From Auxenochlorella pyrenoidosa (taxonomy: Eukaryota > Chlorophyta > Trebouxiophyceae > Chlorellales > Chlorellaceae), in NCBI GenBank assembly GCA_001430745.1, contig KQ482017.1, forward strand, positions 264,171 to 328,170: a DNA stretch of 64,000 nt, given 5' to 3'. This document shows positions 47,701 through 60,265 of this stretch, one piece after another. The number at the start of each line of letters is the position of its first letter. The stretch's first letter is position 1. The notes under the pieces are model-generated. The model was not told the DNA's origin. It did no database searches and worked only from the letters and a program-made list of their open reading frames with translations. The position numbers and the translations under genes were made by a program.

Positions 47701-50700
47701 CCGCGCCGAGCACCTGCGCCTGCTAGAGGCGCGCCTGGCAGCCAAGGAGAGCGACATGCAGCTGGAGGTCAACAGCCGCACGGCGCAGGCAAGGCTGCTG
47801 GGTGTTATTGGACAAAACAGGACAAAAAGAGCGCGTGCAGGCACAACTTTCCACCAGCATGCAATCTTTCCTTGGAGCAGCATTGAGGAGGCATCAGCGC
47901 TCCACATGTCTGCAGGTGGAGCGCGAGTGGCAGTGGAAGCTGGAAAGCAAGGAGCAGGAGATTGCGAGCCTGACGGCCCGCACGCGCCAGGTGAGCCAAG
48001 CGTGCTTCTCAATTTCTCTTGCTGTTGACGGGCGTTTTGCTGGGCATTGCAGGTGCTGCGCCGCTGCAGCGCCTGCTTAGCATCCCACCTTGCCTGCGTA
48101 AACGCAGTTCTGTAAAAGTGTTATGGTCCCCCCGTCGGCACGCCCCTGCAGCTGGAGGACGACATGCACAATGAGCGGCAGCGTGCCTCCTCCCAAGCCC
48201 ACAAGCTCGGGGACGAGGCAAAGCGGCTGGGCGCTCAGTGCCTGGAGCTGCAGCGCGAGCTGGAAAGCCAGACCAAGGAGGCGGCGCGGCTCAAGGCGTG
48301 TCTGCACGCTTGACTGGCATGGGCACGCATGGATAGGTCCCCGCAGGCGCATAAGCCATGCTTTCACCTGCGCATGCACTCTGCCGTGATGTACAGCGTC
48401 CGTCCTCCCCCCAAGTCTTGTCAAGTTGCTGTCCAACCGCCATGCATTCTGGTCCTCTGCATGCACTTGCCTCCTCAACAGGAGTGTCTGAAAGATGCGC
48501 GCTGCGCCAATGCCGACATGGATGACGATGCGCTGACCAGCAGCCGCCAGGTGGCGCGCCTGCGGCATGCCCTTGAGGACTCGCAGTCCACGCTCAAGGA
48601 AGCGCAGGCGGCGCTCAGCCAGGTGGGCAGGGCAAGGCTGGGAGGAGGAGGGCCATCTCATGGAGTTAGCGCTGTAATGAGGAGGCCTGCAGTGTGTTTA
48701 TTCCCCATAATGCCCTGACCAACAATATCACTGACGTTTAAAAATGTATACTGTCGTATCCTGGCAGGAGCGCAAACGATGCGAGGAGTCCCAGCGCAAT
48801 GCGCAGGCACAGGCGGCTGAGGCGGCCGACGCTGCAAAGCGCTGTGAGCGCCTGGCAGCAGAGGTGGCAGACCTGCAAGCCACGCTGGAGCAGAAGCAAG
48901 AGCTCATCACCGCGCTGCAGGTGACAATACAATTGCCTCGTGTCACATGGTTTGGTGTGCACAGGGAAGGTTGCATGCTCTCAACCGGAAACTGCTAACG
49001 CCTGTGCGCATGTATGGCCCGATTCTAATGTTGGGCAGGCGGAGAGCGACTCCTGGAATGCCAAGCTGATGGCCCACCGGGAGTTCCACGAGCGGGAGGT
49101 GGAGTCGCTGCGGCGGGCAGCCAAGGAGGAGAGCGAGGCCAAGGTGAAGGCTGTGTGGGGTAACCCCCCAGGCTGGGCAGGCCATGGAGGCAGGCGGCAG
49201 CGCTGGCAGGCAGTATACCGGCGCCGAGCTGCGCTCCATAGCGTTGCGTCGAGGTTTTTCCCTTTTGTGACCTCTCAGGTGTCTGGGCTGGAGGAGCAGT
49301 GTGCGACGCTGGCAGCAGATCTGCGGCTCGCAAAGCAGCAGCATGAGGAGGCAGCGGCGCAACAAACCCAGCAGCACACAGCTCAGGTGTTGTGGAGGTG
49401 CAGCGGCCCTGGGGGTGTTTGTTGATGGCTTCGATGCGTACCGCTGAGAGTATGACTCGTGCTGCTGTAGGTGGCAATTAGTGCACTTTACTCCACGCTC
49501 TCCTCTTTGCGGCCTGCAGGTTGCCCAGCTGGAGATGCAGCTGGCTGCTGCGGAGCGCTGCTCTGCAGAGCTGCGGGAGATCACCACGGCGCTGGGGTCA
49601 GTGCGTCAGGAGGACGTGGAGGTGCTGCGGGTGAGCCGGCAAGGCGGGCAGCAGGTTGGTACCAGATGGTGTGTAAACATGTCTGTGCAAGCCCGTGTGA
49701 CATAAAGATGTGGGATCATAAAAAGCACCCTCACCATTTCGTGATTGAACCCTGCAGAACGCTGTCAACGAGCTGCAGCTGCTCAAAGAGGCAGCACGGG
49801 AGCAGGAGCGCGCGGCAAAGCAGCACGCAGGCCAGATGGCAGCGCTGGCAGGCCAGATGTCCGCCAGGCTGGCGGCGTACCGCGCCCAGCAGGCCCAGCT
49901 GAAGCAGCAGGTGGAGGGCGAGGTGGCGGCCGCTACCGCCGATTGTTTGGCTGGCTATGAGGCTGGACTGGCAAAGCTTAGGGCGCAGATGGAGCAGGAT
50001 GCCAGCACTGCAGAGGCCCTGCAGGCCGAGATGGCTGCACGCGCAGCGCGCCTGCACGATGCGCTGCAGCATGTGCTGACGGCTCTGAAGGCAGAGGTAC
50101 CTGCCCTGCCAGAGGCAGCATTGCAGGCGCTGCTTGGCGACGGCGGGCATGCAGATGGCAGCAACGCGCAGCAGCTAGCGGCAGCAGCACAGGCAGTGGC
50201 AGCCGCAGTGCAGGCGCATGCCGAGCGTGCCGAAGCTGCCGCTGTGCACTCAACGCTGGCGGCACTGGAGGCTGAGCTTTTGCCCGCAGCCACAGCGGCT
50301 GCCATGGCGCAAGCTGCTCCTGCCTCCCCTCGCAAGCTGCTAGCCTCCATCAGGCGCCAGAAGGAGGCAGCAGCTGCAGGAGGCACGGAGACAAGCCAGC
50401 AGCAGCAGCCGCTGCCCAGTCTTGAATCCAACGAGGGCCGCCTGGCAGCGCTGCTGTCTCGAAGCCAGGAGCTGCTGGCGGCAGTGGCAGCCGGCGAGTC
50501 GCAAGTGGCAGCCCTGCGGCAGCACGTGGCAGCTCTGGAGGCTGCTGCTGCTGCGCACGTCGAGAAACTCGGCCAGGTGTGTTGGGGACCATGGCAGACT
50601 GATGTCCACCCTGCTGTATGCCAACCCACCAGCCATCACCTGCTGTGCCTGTCGACAGCACATAGCCAGGGCAAATGGGCAGAAGGCATGCTCTCCCATG

Positions 50701-51439
50701 CTGTTCCTCTTGCAGGCTAAGGAGGAGAGCCTGCAAGCAGCCGAGGCTGCGCGGGCTGCAGCAGTGGCGCCGCTGCAGGCCGAGGTCGCCCGCCTCACAG
50801 AGCGTGTGCAGGGCCTGCAGCAGCTGCACGCCAGCGAGCTGGCTGCCCTGGAGGCGGCGGCCCGCCAGCAGGCGGCAGCTGCCCACTCGGAAGCTCAGGC
50901 CGTGGTGGACCGCCTGACTGCGAGTGGCGCCAGCCTGCAGCAGCAGCTGCGGGGCGAGGGCCAGCGCGCCGAGGGGCTTGCCGCCGACCTGGCACGCATG
51001 CAGGTGTGCAAGGTTGGTGGGATTGGCACGGTTGAGGCCAGCAATTCAAGGCATGCTTTGTGGCTTCGACTCTGCAGGCCACTTGACGTCTGCTTTTCAT
51101 GTGCTGTGCGGGATGAGCTGGCAAAGCACACCCAGCGCGCAGCCACCAAGATTGAGCTGCAGGGCAAGGAGGTGGAGATGCTCAAAGGCCGCATCAGGTG
51201 GGGCTCCTCTGGGATGGAGAGGTGGGCACCTGCGCAATCCAGCAAACACCTACTGTGCTGCTTAATTTGCCTGCATTCGCTGTTCCAGCATTTCCCAACC
51301 CGAGCCCTCCTTTCTGAACAACAGGGAGATGGAGGCCCGGGATGCTTCGAGCCAGCAAGAGCTGCGCCAGCTGCGCCAGCGCGAGCGGGAGTCGACAGCG
51401 GCACTGGCAGCCTCGGGAGGCAGCAGGGGGCGGGCCTAG
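44743..51439 (+). CDS. Large coiled-coil protein, about 1330 residues
   Basis: Exons: 44743-45464, 45615-45896, 46103-46220, 46382-46534, 46715-46831, 47003-47074, 47198-47257, 47408-47468, 47631-47788, 47916-47990, 48152-48295, 48482-48622, 48768-48920, 49039-49152, 49279-49386, 49520-49630, 49758-50576, 50716-51197, 51325-51439. Frame closes to 1334 residues. After a non-coiled start (MADPTPGTLRHTAMAREFGE, GVQKYLGSAFGSPN) nearly the whole chain is heptad-rich Ala/Glu/Gln/Leu coiled coil. An Ala-rich, Pro-containing break lies near ALPEAALQALLGDGGHADGS and ASPRKLLASIRRQ. Most introns are phase 0 and follow CAG, so exons look like interchangeable coiled-coil modules. Introns 9 (GCAAGG) and 11 (GCGTGT) are GC-AG. 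A possible extra intron at 51004 to about 51110 is unresolved; the frame reads through. A cytoskeletal, Golgi or centrosomal scaffold is possible, but the family is unknown. Confidence 0.7.
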
Positions 51440-51461
51440 TGCCTAGTTTGGCCAGATGCCA

Positions 51462-51466
51462 TGTAA
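51462..51466 (+). terminator. TGTAA poly(A) signal after the large coiled-coil gene
   Basis: CCATGTAAAGACC lies 22 nt after the stop codon, implying a very short 3' UTR. Confidence 0.4.
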
Positions 51467-51790
51467 AGACCAAGTGGTTCGGTGGGATTTGGCCTGCGTC
51501 CTCCTGAAGCGCGGGTAAGGTGACGTTGCATGGATTCCTTCAAGCATCACGTGTGACCGACATATAGGCAAATGCTAGTCAACGCGGGCGGGCATTGCGC
51601 GCAAACCTTATCTTGAACCTGATGGCTGTCCCAGTGAACCTGATGTTCTGTTTCAACCAAGGCTTTGTTGCACAATGAGCAACATCAATGGCAGCACTGG
51701 CGCCACACTCCAAGATCAGGGAGCGAGCTTTAATTTGAGCTTGAGCAAAATGTCTGCTTGCGCCGCTGCCGGCGGGCGACAGCGGCCGCC

Positions 51791-54109
51791 TCATGCCACA
51801 GACTTCAGCGTCTCCTCCACCTCCTTGGCAAAATCCTTCTCCTCTGCCTCCAGGCCCTCGCCCACTTGCACCCGCACAAAGCCGGTGAGCCGCAGGTCTG
51901 CGCCCAGCTGCTTGCTGCTCTGCTTCAGCACATCCTTGACCTGCGCAACAAGGGGGGGCAAGCAGCAGCGTGGCTCGGCCATGGCATAATGCCGCTCACC
52001 CAAACGACAGTGCACGTTGTCAGTCGAAAGACAAAGCATAAATGCAAACATCGTGCCATCATCAACAATCATGACTGTCAAACTGCAGTGGCCCCAGTCA
52101 TGCTCTGGCAGGCAGTGGAAAGAGTGCATTCAGTTCTGATCTTGTTGCTCACCTTCAGATCGCCGTCCATGATGTACGCCTGTTCAAGAAGGCAGACATC
52201 GCCGTAGTACTTGTCAAGCCGCCCGGCCACAATCTTGTCCACTATCTTTTCTGGCTTCCCTGCAGCAGCAGGAAAGATGGGCAAGGGAGGCTGGCAAAGA
52301 TCAGAGGTCGATGCGGGCATCAGGGGACATGGTTGAGAAAGAGAACAGCTGCAAACATGACTCGGGCTCATATGGAGCAACGGACGCACAGCTGGCAAGC
52401 GACAGCGGGTGGGCGCGCGCGCCAGGGGCACCCACCGGACTTGAGCGCCTGTTCCCGCAGCACACGGCTCTCTGCCTCCAGCGCCTCGGCGGGCACAGCG
52501 GAGCGGTCGAGGTACTTGGGGGTGGCGCCCACCACCTGCATGGCCAGCTTCTGGGCAAGCTCCTGCAGCGGGTAGCGCAAGGGAGGGCAGCAGGAGTCGG
52601 GGACCGCACGCGCAGCAGTCAACGCTGTGAACGTGTGGCAGGATCGGCCTGCAACCCTCTGACACGCCCTGAGTTATTCATATCAGCCATACCAAGCATG
52701 GAAAGCGCACAACTACACCACTGTAGTCGGTCCGCGCAGGTTGCCCCCGTGGGCCACACACCTTCGCCTGCGCCGCCGCCTCGCCCGCCAGCGCGCCGCC
52801 GCCGCTCTGCAGGGCCACCAGGCCGGCGATGCGGCCCAGCCCCGGCGTCACGCTGCTGTGCAGGTATGTGCCGACCACGCCGCCGGGCGCCTCCAGGCGG
52901 AAGCCGCGCCGCAGCCGCACATTCTCGCGCACAGAGCCGGCCACGCCCACCACAGCGTCCGCCAGGCTGCATGAGGAAGGGTAGACTTGAGTAGATTCAA
53001 ATCCTGAGCTTAAGGGCAGAGGAATGCTCATGCCAGCACCCTGCACCCAGGTCCCAGCGACGAGTACAACCCACCTGCCGCTGCCGTCGGGCATGGCTGC
53101 CGCCGCCAGGGCATCCGCCGCGAGCTCGCTGCTGCTGCCGGCGCGCAGCGCCGTGACGCCCAGAGCCGCTGCTGCTGCAGAGCCGACCAGGGACCGGAAC
53201 TGGTCGTTGCGAGCCACAAAGTCGGTTTCGCTGTTGATCTGCGGCAGGGGAGGGGCTTGGAAGTTGGCAGGAGGAAGCTTCCTGCTGGTGCAGAGGGTGG
53301 TTCAGTGAGCCGACCTCTGCCCCTTGTAAGGTATACCTTGCCTGTGCGTCAACAGAAAGCTCTGTCGAACACCGCCTATTGAACAGCCCACAGTGCGAGG
53401 ACAACTTGGTCTGTGCAAGGGGCCACACGCATGGACGCATCGCAGGCAAACATGCATGGTTGCCTTCCAGCTCGCGCAGCGCTTCAAAGCAACTGCCCTG
53501 CCACAGGGGTACGCACCTCCACCACTGCCGCCACGCCGTCGCCCTTTGCCAGGCCAACCAGCCCCTCGGCCGCATGTCTGGAAGCCTTCTTGCTTGCAGC
53601 GGCCAGGCCCTTCTTGCGCAGCTCGGCGATGGCAGCGTCTGCGCAACATTGCAGCAAAAGGACTGGTGAACGATGGCTTGGCGCACTTGATGTTTGGCAA
53701 ATCAGGGTTGCGGGCAGGATAACAGAGAAATAGCAGTGGCAAATCAGGGTTGTGGGCAGGATAACAGAGAAATAGCAGTGGCTGAGAGACAGGGTGCCGG
53801 CAGTGGCGGCGGCGGCTTAGGCACAAGGTGCGCCATCGCATGTTGGGTCTAGCCAAGAAGGCCAAGATCCCTCCCCCGCACACCGAGGTCCCAATTTGCG
53901 GCCTGCAGCGCCGTCTTCACGTCCGTCATCGGCGCGCCAGTCCGTTCGCGCAGCTCTTTGATCAGCTGCAGCTGGTTCGATGGCGCAGCATATCCCCGCA
54001 GCTGCTGGGACAGCAACACCGTCGGCAGAAAGGCCTCTCGCAGCGCCAGGCCACCATGCCGTGCTGCCTGCAGCCCTGCGGCCTGTCGCAATGCCTGGAG
54101 GAGAGCCAT
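51791..54109 (-). CDS. TSFM: Organellar (probably mitochondrial) translation elongation factor EF-Ts
   Basis: Seven exons: 53884-54109, 53517-53638, 53075-53238, 52762-52966, 52436-52562, 52153-52259, 51791-51940. They give 366 residues. An Arg/Leu/Ala-rich leader with few acids ([20 protein letters not shown]) suggests mitochondrial import. The N-terminal UBA-like domain reads [20 protein letters not shown], then [20 protein letters not shown]. The EF-Tu-contacting hallmark [14 protein letters not shown] begins exon 3. The core repeats and C-terminal module follow ([20 protein letters not shown] ... LLEQAYIMD). EF-Ts recycles EF-Tu-GDP to EF-Tu-GTP. Plastid EF-Ts in green algae is usually fused to S1 domains, which are absent here, supporting the mitochondrial form. 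Confidence 0.93.
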
Positions 54110-54312
54110 TGTTCAAATGAAGAGGTGGGCACCACTGCATGGCACTAGGAATTTGGGTCTGTTGAGTTTGGATGGGTGCGACGCCACGCTGGCGGTGCTG
54201 CCGCCTCTCCCTTTTCCTTACAGCGTGCAGGGAAGGGTGCGTATCCTCACTGTGCCTCTGTGCTTTGAAGATTTCTTCCTGAAGCAAGGTGGGATCACAG
54301 TTTTGGGAAATC

Positions 54313-54317
54313 TTACA
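54313..54317 (-). terminator. TGTAA poly(A) signal for the CNNM-like gene
   Basis: Minus-strand TGTAA lies about 65 nt past the stop at 54381, in the 271-bp gap before the EF-Ts start. Confidence 0.4.
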
Positions 54318-54380
54318 AAGGATGCAAGCAGGAGAGGGCAAGGGATGCAGGGCGGCAAGCCAAGCCGCTGGGCCGGCCGC

Positions 54381-57300
54381 TCACACTGGTGGTGAGGTGC
54401 CTGGGCTGCCCATTGCGGCAAGCTCTGCTTCTCTAGCTGCGGTTGCAGGGAGGCTCGCGCTGCTGCCTCCGCGCCGCGGTATTTCGGCGGGCGGGCGTCG
54501 AGCCGGCGCAGCCGCCGTGCTGCCTGCACCCGTGCCCATCCCCCCGCTGATGGACTGCGGGCGGCGCATGCCTGGCAGGGGCGGCCGGGGAGCGCTGGGC
54601 ACCGGGTGCCCTCCTGTGGCTGCACTGATCTGGCCTGCTGCCACCATGGAGGCCCCCACCGCTGCCCCCAGCGCAGGCATGTTGCCAGCGCCCGTCGCGA
54701 CCGCCACTATGGCCCCCGCCGCCGCCGCTGCGCTCATGGAAGCCGCAGAGGCGGCGCGGGGCAGCCCCGGCCCGCCTGGAGTGGGTGCCACCCCGCCCGG
54801 CTGCAGCACAGCCGCTGCCGAGGCGGGCCGTCCCTCTGCATTCGCCGGCCCTGCTGACGCAGGCGCAACTGCTGGTGGCACAGACTCTGTTGTGCTGGCG
54901 GCGCGTCGGGAGCTGAGCGGCGTGCCGCCGGCGGCCAGCGCGGAGCGGGTCAGGAAGCGGCGGAGGTGCGGCGGCAGGTGCTGCACCGACAGCAGCCGCA
55001 CGGCGGGCACCGACTGCACGTTGTCCACAAACCTGCGGCCAGAAGCGAAAACCCATGGCTCAGAACATGCAACAGACACTGCTGGCCTGAGGAAACATGT
55101 GGTAGCTCCCAGCCGAACAGAAGGGCTGCCGGACTGAGGCAAGCGAGGCAAGCTGTGCATCCGCCTTTTTAGCAAAGCATGCAGCCCATGGAAGCCAGAG
55201 CATGTGGGACAGCTACAAACTCACTGGTCTGTCTCATCGAGGATCTCGGCTTGCAGGAGCTCCTGTTGCACGGACAGCAGGGAGCAGCAAAGCATTCGCG
55301 CATGGGTGTGTGCATGCACAAACAGTGCGCAAGTGCAGCATGCCTGCCCCTTGCAGAATTTGTTATCGATGCACGGCCAGCCCCTGCCTGATTGATCGCG
55401 TCTCCCTGCAGGAGCCCCGAGCCCCGCCGCACCTCAAGGACGTCTTCAATCGTGATGATGCCAACTACTTCTGGGGGGGGCTGCACGCGGATCGACAAAT
55501 GTTGCATGTCAGAGGCTCGCTGCTTGCAGTGCATTGGCCCAGAAGCAGCAGGAGCTGGCATTGAAGGTGCAGCAGGGGAGGGCAGGTGCACAGGCCCCGC
55601 CCCCAGACAGGCGCTCAGCCCACCTGCTCTGGCTGCTCCGGCTGGGGCGACGGCTTGACAAACAGCCGTGCGAGGGCCGGCAGCCCCTGCGAACCCGTCG
55701 AGCTCGCGCGCCTGGGGCCATGCTCGCTGCCGTCCCCGCCGCCATTGGCTGCGCCATTCGTGCTGGCGCCGCCCTTGTGTGCCGCGCCGATGCTCGGGGA
55801 GGGGCGCGCCATGCCGCCCGCTGCCCGCTTGTCGGAGTGTGTGGAGGCGTCGTCGAGCCTAGCTGTCACCTTGGTGAGCGCGGCCTGCATGCCGGGACAG
55901 AGCGCGAGGAGCAGCCTTTGTAGCTGCACCAGCAAGAGCGCTCTGCCCCAGCTGTGACGCTCCAACTATGCCCGATCCAGCTGGAGGCCCTCCTTAGATC
56001 CTGAATCCCACTCACCATGTGCGAGCGCCCCATCTTGAAAATCTTCACGCAGATTAGGGTACGGAGCTGACTGTTAGCAGCAATGTCGAGGTTGGGATAG
56101 AGCCATGCATGCATCTTGAAGGCTCAGGCTGCATGCCCACACCCAATTCGCATCGCAGCCTCATGCCCACACCCAATGTGCCTTGCCGCCGCCTGGGCAT
56201 CACAGCATGGCAGCACTGAGCAGTTTACCCACCTTGAGCGCGTCGTACATAGGGATGTCGGATCTGCAGGGAACCAGGGTTCGTGCAGGATGTGTCAATG
56301 TGGCAACAAATGTCATAAAAGCGGCTTGAGTCAGGACAACTCTGCCTGCTTGTCCATACATCAAACTGCACACTTTGCTCTTGCACCCAGGCTGACAGCG
56401 ACCACCTCCCCAGGCTCCCTGCCCAGCTCGTCTGCCTTGCCTGATGAAGGGCAGCTCGTGCAGCCTGAGCTGCTTCACAGTCAGGCCCGCGTTCTCGTCG
56501 ACCAACACCAGCTCTTTGACGAGGATCAGCCCCAGGATGTTCTGCATGTAGTGGAAGAACGCACCGTCGATGTTAGGGCATGGGAACGGGTACAATACAA
56601 ATCGCAGCAAAGGCACATGAATCCGTTGACCGAATAAGGATACATTTATTGACCGAATAAGTACACAACGCGGTACAGCGCGTGACCCCGCTTGCCTGCT
56701 TGCTCTCGCTGTATACGGGCACGCGCGAGTGCCCCGCGCTGATGACCCTGTGCAGCAGCTCCATGTTGATGACGGCATCGGCCGGCAGCATGAACACCTG
56801 CACGGCGGCTGCCACGGCAGGCTGAGCGGCGACCCTGCAATGTGCAGCGCCCCACGTAACTTGCAACCCACCCGCCAGTTGGTGGGACAGCTTCAGAGAA
56901 GAGGCAGTTGCCAGCATGCCGCAGCACTAGCGTCATAAGCTGCAGTACGAGCGACGTAAGAGGTGCAATGCAACCCGGGCGCCCCCACCTTGTCTATCGG
57001 CGTCATCGCGCTCTCCGCCGTCTTGGTTGCCATGTCCAGGGCACCTGATGGCAGAGAAACAATGGTCGCACTTCTGCCTGACATGCGACCTCAACTGGCC
57101 GGTACCGATGCGCGAGCACACACGCACAGACAAGCCAAGCCACCCAAACCTTGCCCATGAGCGCCGTTGTGCTTTACTCCCCCCCACCTTGGATGACCTG
57201 CAGTACATAGGGGGAAGGGAGCGCCCGATGTTGTGACGCCTCCATGGTGTTTCTCTGCTTCTGACCTGACCAACATCAGCCTAGGCAATGTGCTGCGGTA

Positions 57301-60044
57301 GAAACACCCGGCCCTTGCACCTGCCCGCCTGCAAGCCGAATCATGCCCTGCCATCCGCGAGCCTCGCCATGCCCTGCCGACCACTAAGCACCATGCCCCG
57401 CCCACCTGCACCTCGTCCACCGTGAGCGCAGCCATCTCCTCGCCCTCCTGCTGCTCAGCATGGATGTCCACCAGGGCCTTGAGCTCCTGCCGCCTGCACC
57501 AGTTGGGGGTTTGACAAGATTTGACAAAGTTTCAACTGTGCTTGATGCCTGGTTCAGAAGCAGTTTGTCAGCCCAAGTTGTTCACAATGGCTGGGCCCCT
57601 GGGCGCTGGCAGTGTGCGCGGCCTCCTCGTTTGGTATCCTCACACCCACAATCGACCATTTCTTTGCACACATGCGCCATCGCCGGCCCGCTTGCCTGAA
57701 CAGAGCGCTCTCCTCTCCAAGGATCCAGTCGAGCAGCTTGGAGATGGGCCAGGTGACCGGCCCCGTGACAAACATCAGTATTCGCACCGGCACCGCCAGG
57801 TAGGCGCCTGCAGGGGGACCGGCAAGCATGAATAATGGCTGTGCAGCTGGGTCAAGAGTGCTGCAACGTGACCAGCAAAAGTATTGCTCAAAATGATGTC
57901 GATTGGGTGATTGAAGCACGAGCATGCCTTCCTGTTCGTAGACAAGCTGAGCAAGTGGCTCCAGATCAAAGCACATGGCCTGGCGCACGCGGGGGCCATG
58001 CGCTTTGATCTGATACGCGCCAAGAGGCATGTCGCTGGCACCCAGCGGCTGGACCGCAAACGTGGACAACATACGCTCCAGCACAGCCCTCATCCGCATC
58101 AACCCCAGGCATGCAGCGGCGGGGAGAGGGGCCGCACCTACTTGCAGGCCATACTTCTTGCAAACCGCCTGCAAATCGCACAAAGGACAGGTAGAAAGCG
58201 GCCTATTTAGTGCACCCTCCCAAGCCGCCAGCGGCGGGATCAGCAGCCACAAGGCAGGCAGCAGCCCGATCTCCATGGGCGTGCCGCGCCAGTGAACGCC
58301 CTGCCCATTGAGGTTTTGACCACCCCGGCCGACCTGCGGAAGAATCTCGCCAAAGACCAGGATGGCAGTTACTGCACAGCAGGAGGTGCAACGGGATGTG
58401 AGCATCATGCTGGGTTGATGTGCTGCAGCAGCAGCCCACCAGCTCTACAGCAGGCCATGCAGCGGCCCGTGCAGTGCCACGATGAGGTATATGCCATGGC
58501 GCTGCTGCCACTTGAATACTCGCTGCCCTCAGCCCCCGCCCACCAGAGATCAAGATGGCGGCCAGCGGGTTGAGCAGGCGGTCAAGGAAGATTGGCAGCG
58601 CCTCCATGGCGGCGGCGTTGCACAGCAGCAGGGTGGCCAGCAGATAGTGCGGCCGGGCCAGCACCTGCAGGACGGAGTCTGATTAGCTTGTTTTCATTTT
58701 GCTGTTTTTTTAAAAATATTTGTTTGTCGCAAAGCTTGTGTGATTGCGCACTAGCAGTTGAGCAATGCGTGTTGGAGGTGCAGTGGTTGCCGTCCGCCTA
58801 CCAAAGCAAGCAGCCAGCAATTCGAGAGCTCGTGTTCAGGCCGCCGAAATGCACAGTACAAGGAAAATGTTGCACGGCAGCTGCGCGCCGACACATGCAC
58901 AGCACAAGTGACATCTCTCAAGTTGACCGCCCACAGCCCAGCAGGGGCGAGCAGAGAACCGGAACCAAGATGCTCTGCACTGCCCTGTGCGAGCCTCCCT
59001 GCTGCTGCCCGTCACTGGTGTGGCTCCCCACTCTGTAGCTCACTCTTCTGTACCCTAAGTTCTGTTGCGGTTAGACAGACTTTAAGCCCAAACAAGCAAG
59101 CAAACTCACCGGCTCGACCTGGGTGACCAGCCAGCGCTGCTTCTCGCTGCCGCTGCGCTTGATAACTTCCAGGTCCACCCTGCAGGGGCATTTAGTGTTT
59201 GATTTGCTTGTAAAGTGGACCCCTCCGCAAACGCAGATGCAAACATTGGCGCAGGAATGATTGGCAGGTCGCAGCTGCTGCGAGCAGGCACATGCATCCC
59301 AGCAGTCGTTGCAAGCGTCGGCACGCAAGGCGCATGCCCACTTGTCAAGGGATAGCAGGCCGAGCGTAAGGCCCGCCATCATGCCGGCGAAGCACACCAG
59401 CAAGACCTGCCGGGGAGCAGAGGGGCAGGCGAGGCGCAGCCTGTCAGGCCCGGGAAGGCGATTGGGCACCAAGCTGGTCTTTGCAACCACGCTCCTCACC
59501 GGGCAGGCATTGCACGTCAGATTGCAGCGCCGTGCACCGTGATTTTCGCGTGACCAGCATGCACGACAGCATGCAGCGAACGATGGCGCCTCACCGAAAC
59601 AATAATGTACACGGCTGTGGCCCCGCTGGATAGGGAGTGATCCTCCAGCAGCATGGCGCGCCTGCCGCCGCGCCAGCCCAGCGCAGGCCGTACGGGCGCG
59701 GCGGCATCGCCGGCCACAGCAGCCGGGTGCTGCTGCAGGAAGGCTGACGCCTCTTCCACGCCCTGCGTTGCCAGCCGGGCCAGCAGCTGCAGCGCCGCTG
59801 TGCCAAGTGCATCACTCGCCATGCCCTGCGTGGCTGGGAACAGGATGGGTGCAACAGGAATACGGCGTGGCTGCTGGGCTTGGACCGTGCCGCCTGCAAA
59901 AACCTTCAGGCTTCTTGCGCTGCTGCCGGCTGCAGCAGCTCCTGAGATCAACAGAGGCGGCGGGGGCAGCAGCAGCGGCAGTGGCGGGGCAGTGAACGGC
60001 AAACCGAGGCACGTGCGCAGGTACGGCGTTTTGCGCTGAACCAT
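54381..60044 (-). CDS. CNNM/Mam3-type DUF21 and CBS-domain membrane protein
   Basis: Eighteen exons: 59595-60044, 59342-59406, 59110-59179, 58544-58664, 58334-58371, 58138-58168, 57696-57807, 57406-57493, 57188-57197, 56989-57044, 56696-56797, 56441-56541, 56233-56263, 56016-56042, 55624-55884, 55433-55480, 55225-55262, 54381-55032. Frame closes to 766 residues. A hydrophobic leader is followed by DUF21 from about 135: YIIVSVVLLVCFAGMMAGLT, SLDKVDLEVIKRSG, FGEILPQ, KKYGLQVGA. Then come the conserved TAESAMTPIDK and a CBS pair (DAVINMELLHRVISAGHSRV, IFKMGRSHM, PPEVVGIITIEDVLE). The second CBS is split by an insert of about 80 Ser/Gly/Ala-rich residues (exon 55624-55884). A 217-residue low-complexity tail ends the protein. 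The family moves or regulates Mg2+ and other divalent cations. Introns 7, 11 and 12 are GC-AG, and exon 9 is only 10 nt. A frame extension to 60122 is possible. Confidence 0.92.
57188..57197 (-). other. 10-nt micro-exon of the CNNM-like gene
   Basis: GTCATCCAAG, flanked by CTGCAG and GTGGGG, supplies Val-Ile-Gln plus the first base of Gly. Without it, exons 57406-57493 (phase 0 end) and 56989-57044 (needs one carried base) cannot join. With it the chain reads DEVQVIQGALDMATKTAE, as the family requires. Confidence 0.8.
59048..59104 (-). repeat. Introner-like repeat abutting the 5' splice site of CNNM intron 3
   Basis: The intron begins GTGAGTTTGCTTGCTTGTTT and continues GGGCTTAAAGTCTGTCTAAC, CGCAACAGAACTTAGGGTACAG. 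It is more than 50 kb from the other copies, yet nearly identical in its core. Sense orientation. Confidence 0.8.
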
Positions 60045-60265
60045 TGCTCGATCGAACCGAGAAACGCAGGGAGCGCAAACGGGACGACGCGCTTCTTGAG
60101 ACTCAAGCGCTTCACTTCCCACCTGTGAGGGCTGCCGTATCCGCAGTCGGTGTGATCGAGGTCGACCTTACTACCCTAATTGCGAAGGAACCTCGCGCAG
60201 TCAGCTTGGGTGCCAAACCCCTGCTGCGCGCACAGATCCCTAACTCTTTGCATTTACACCAGGCA

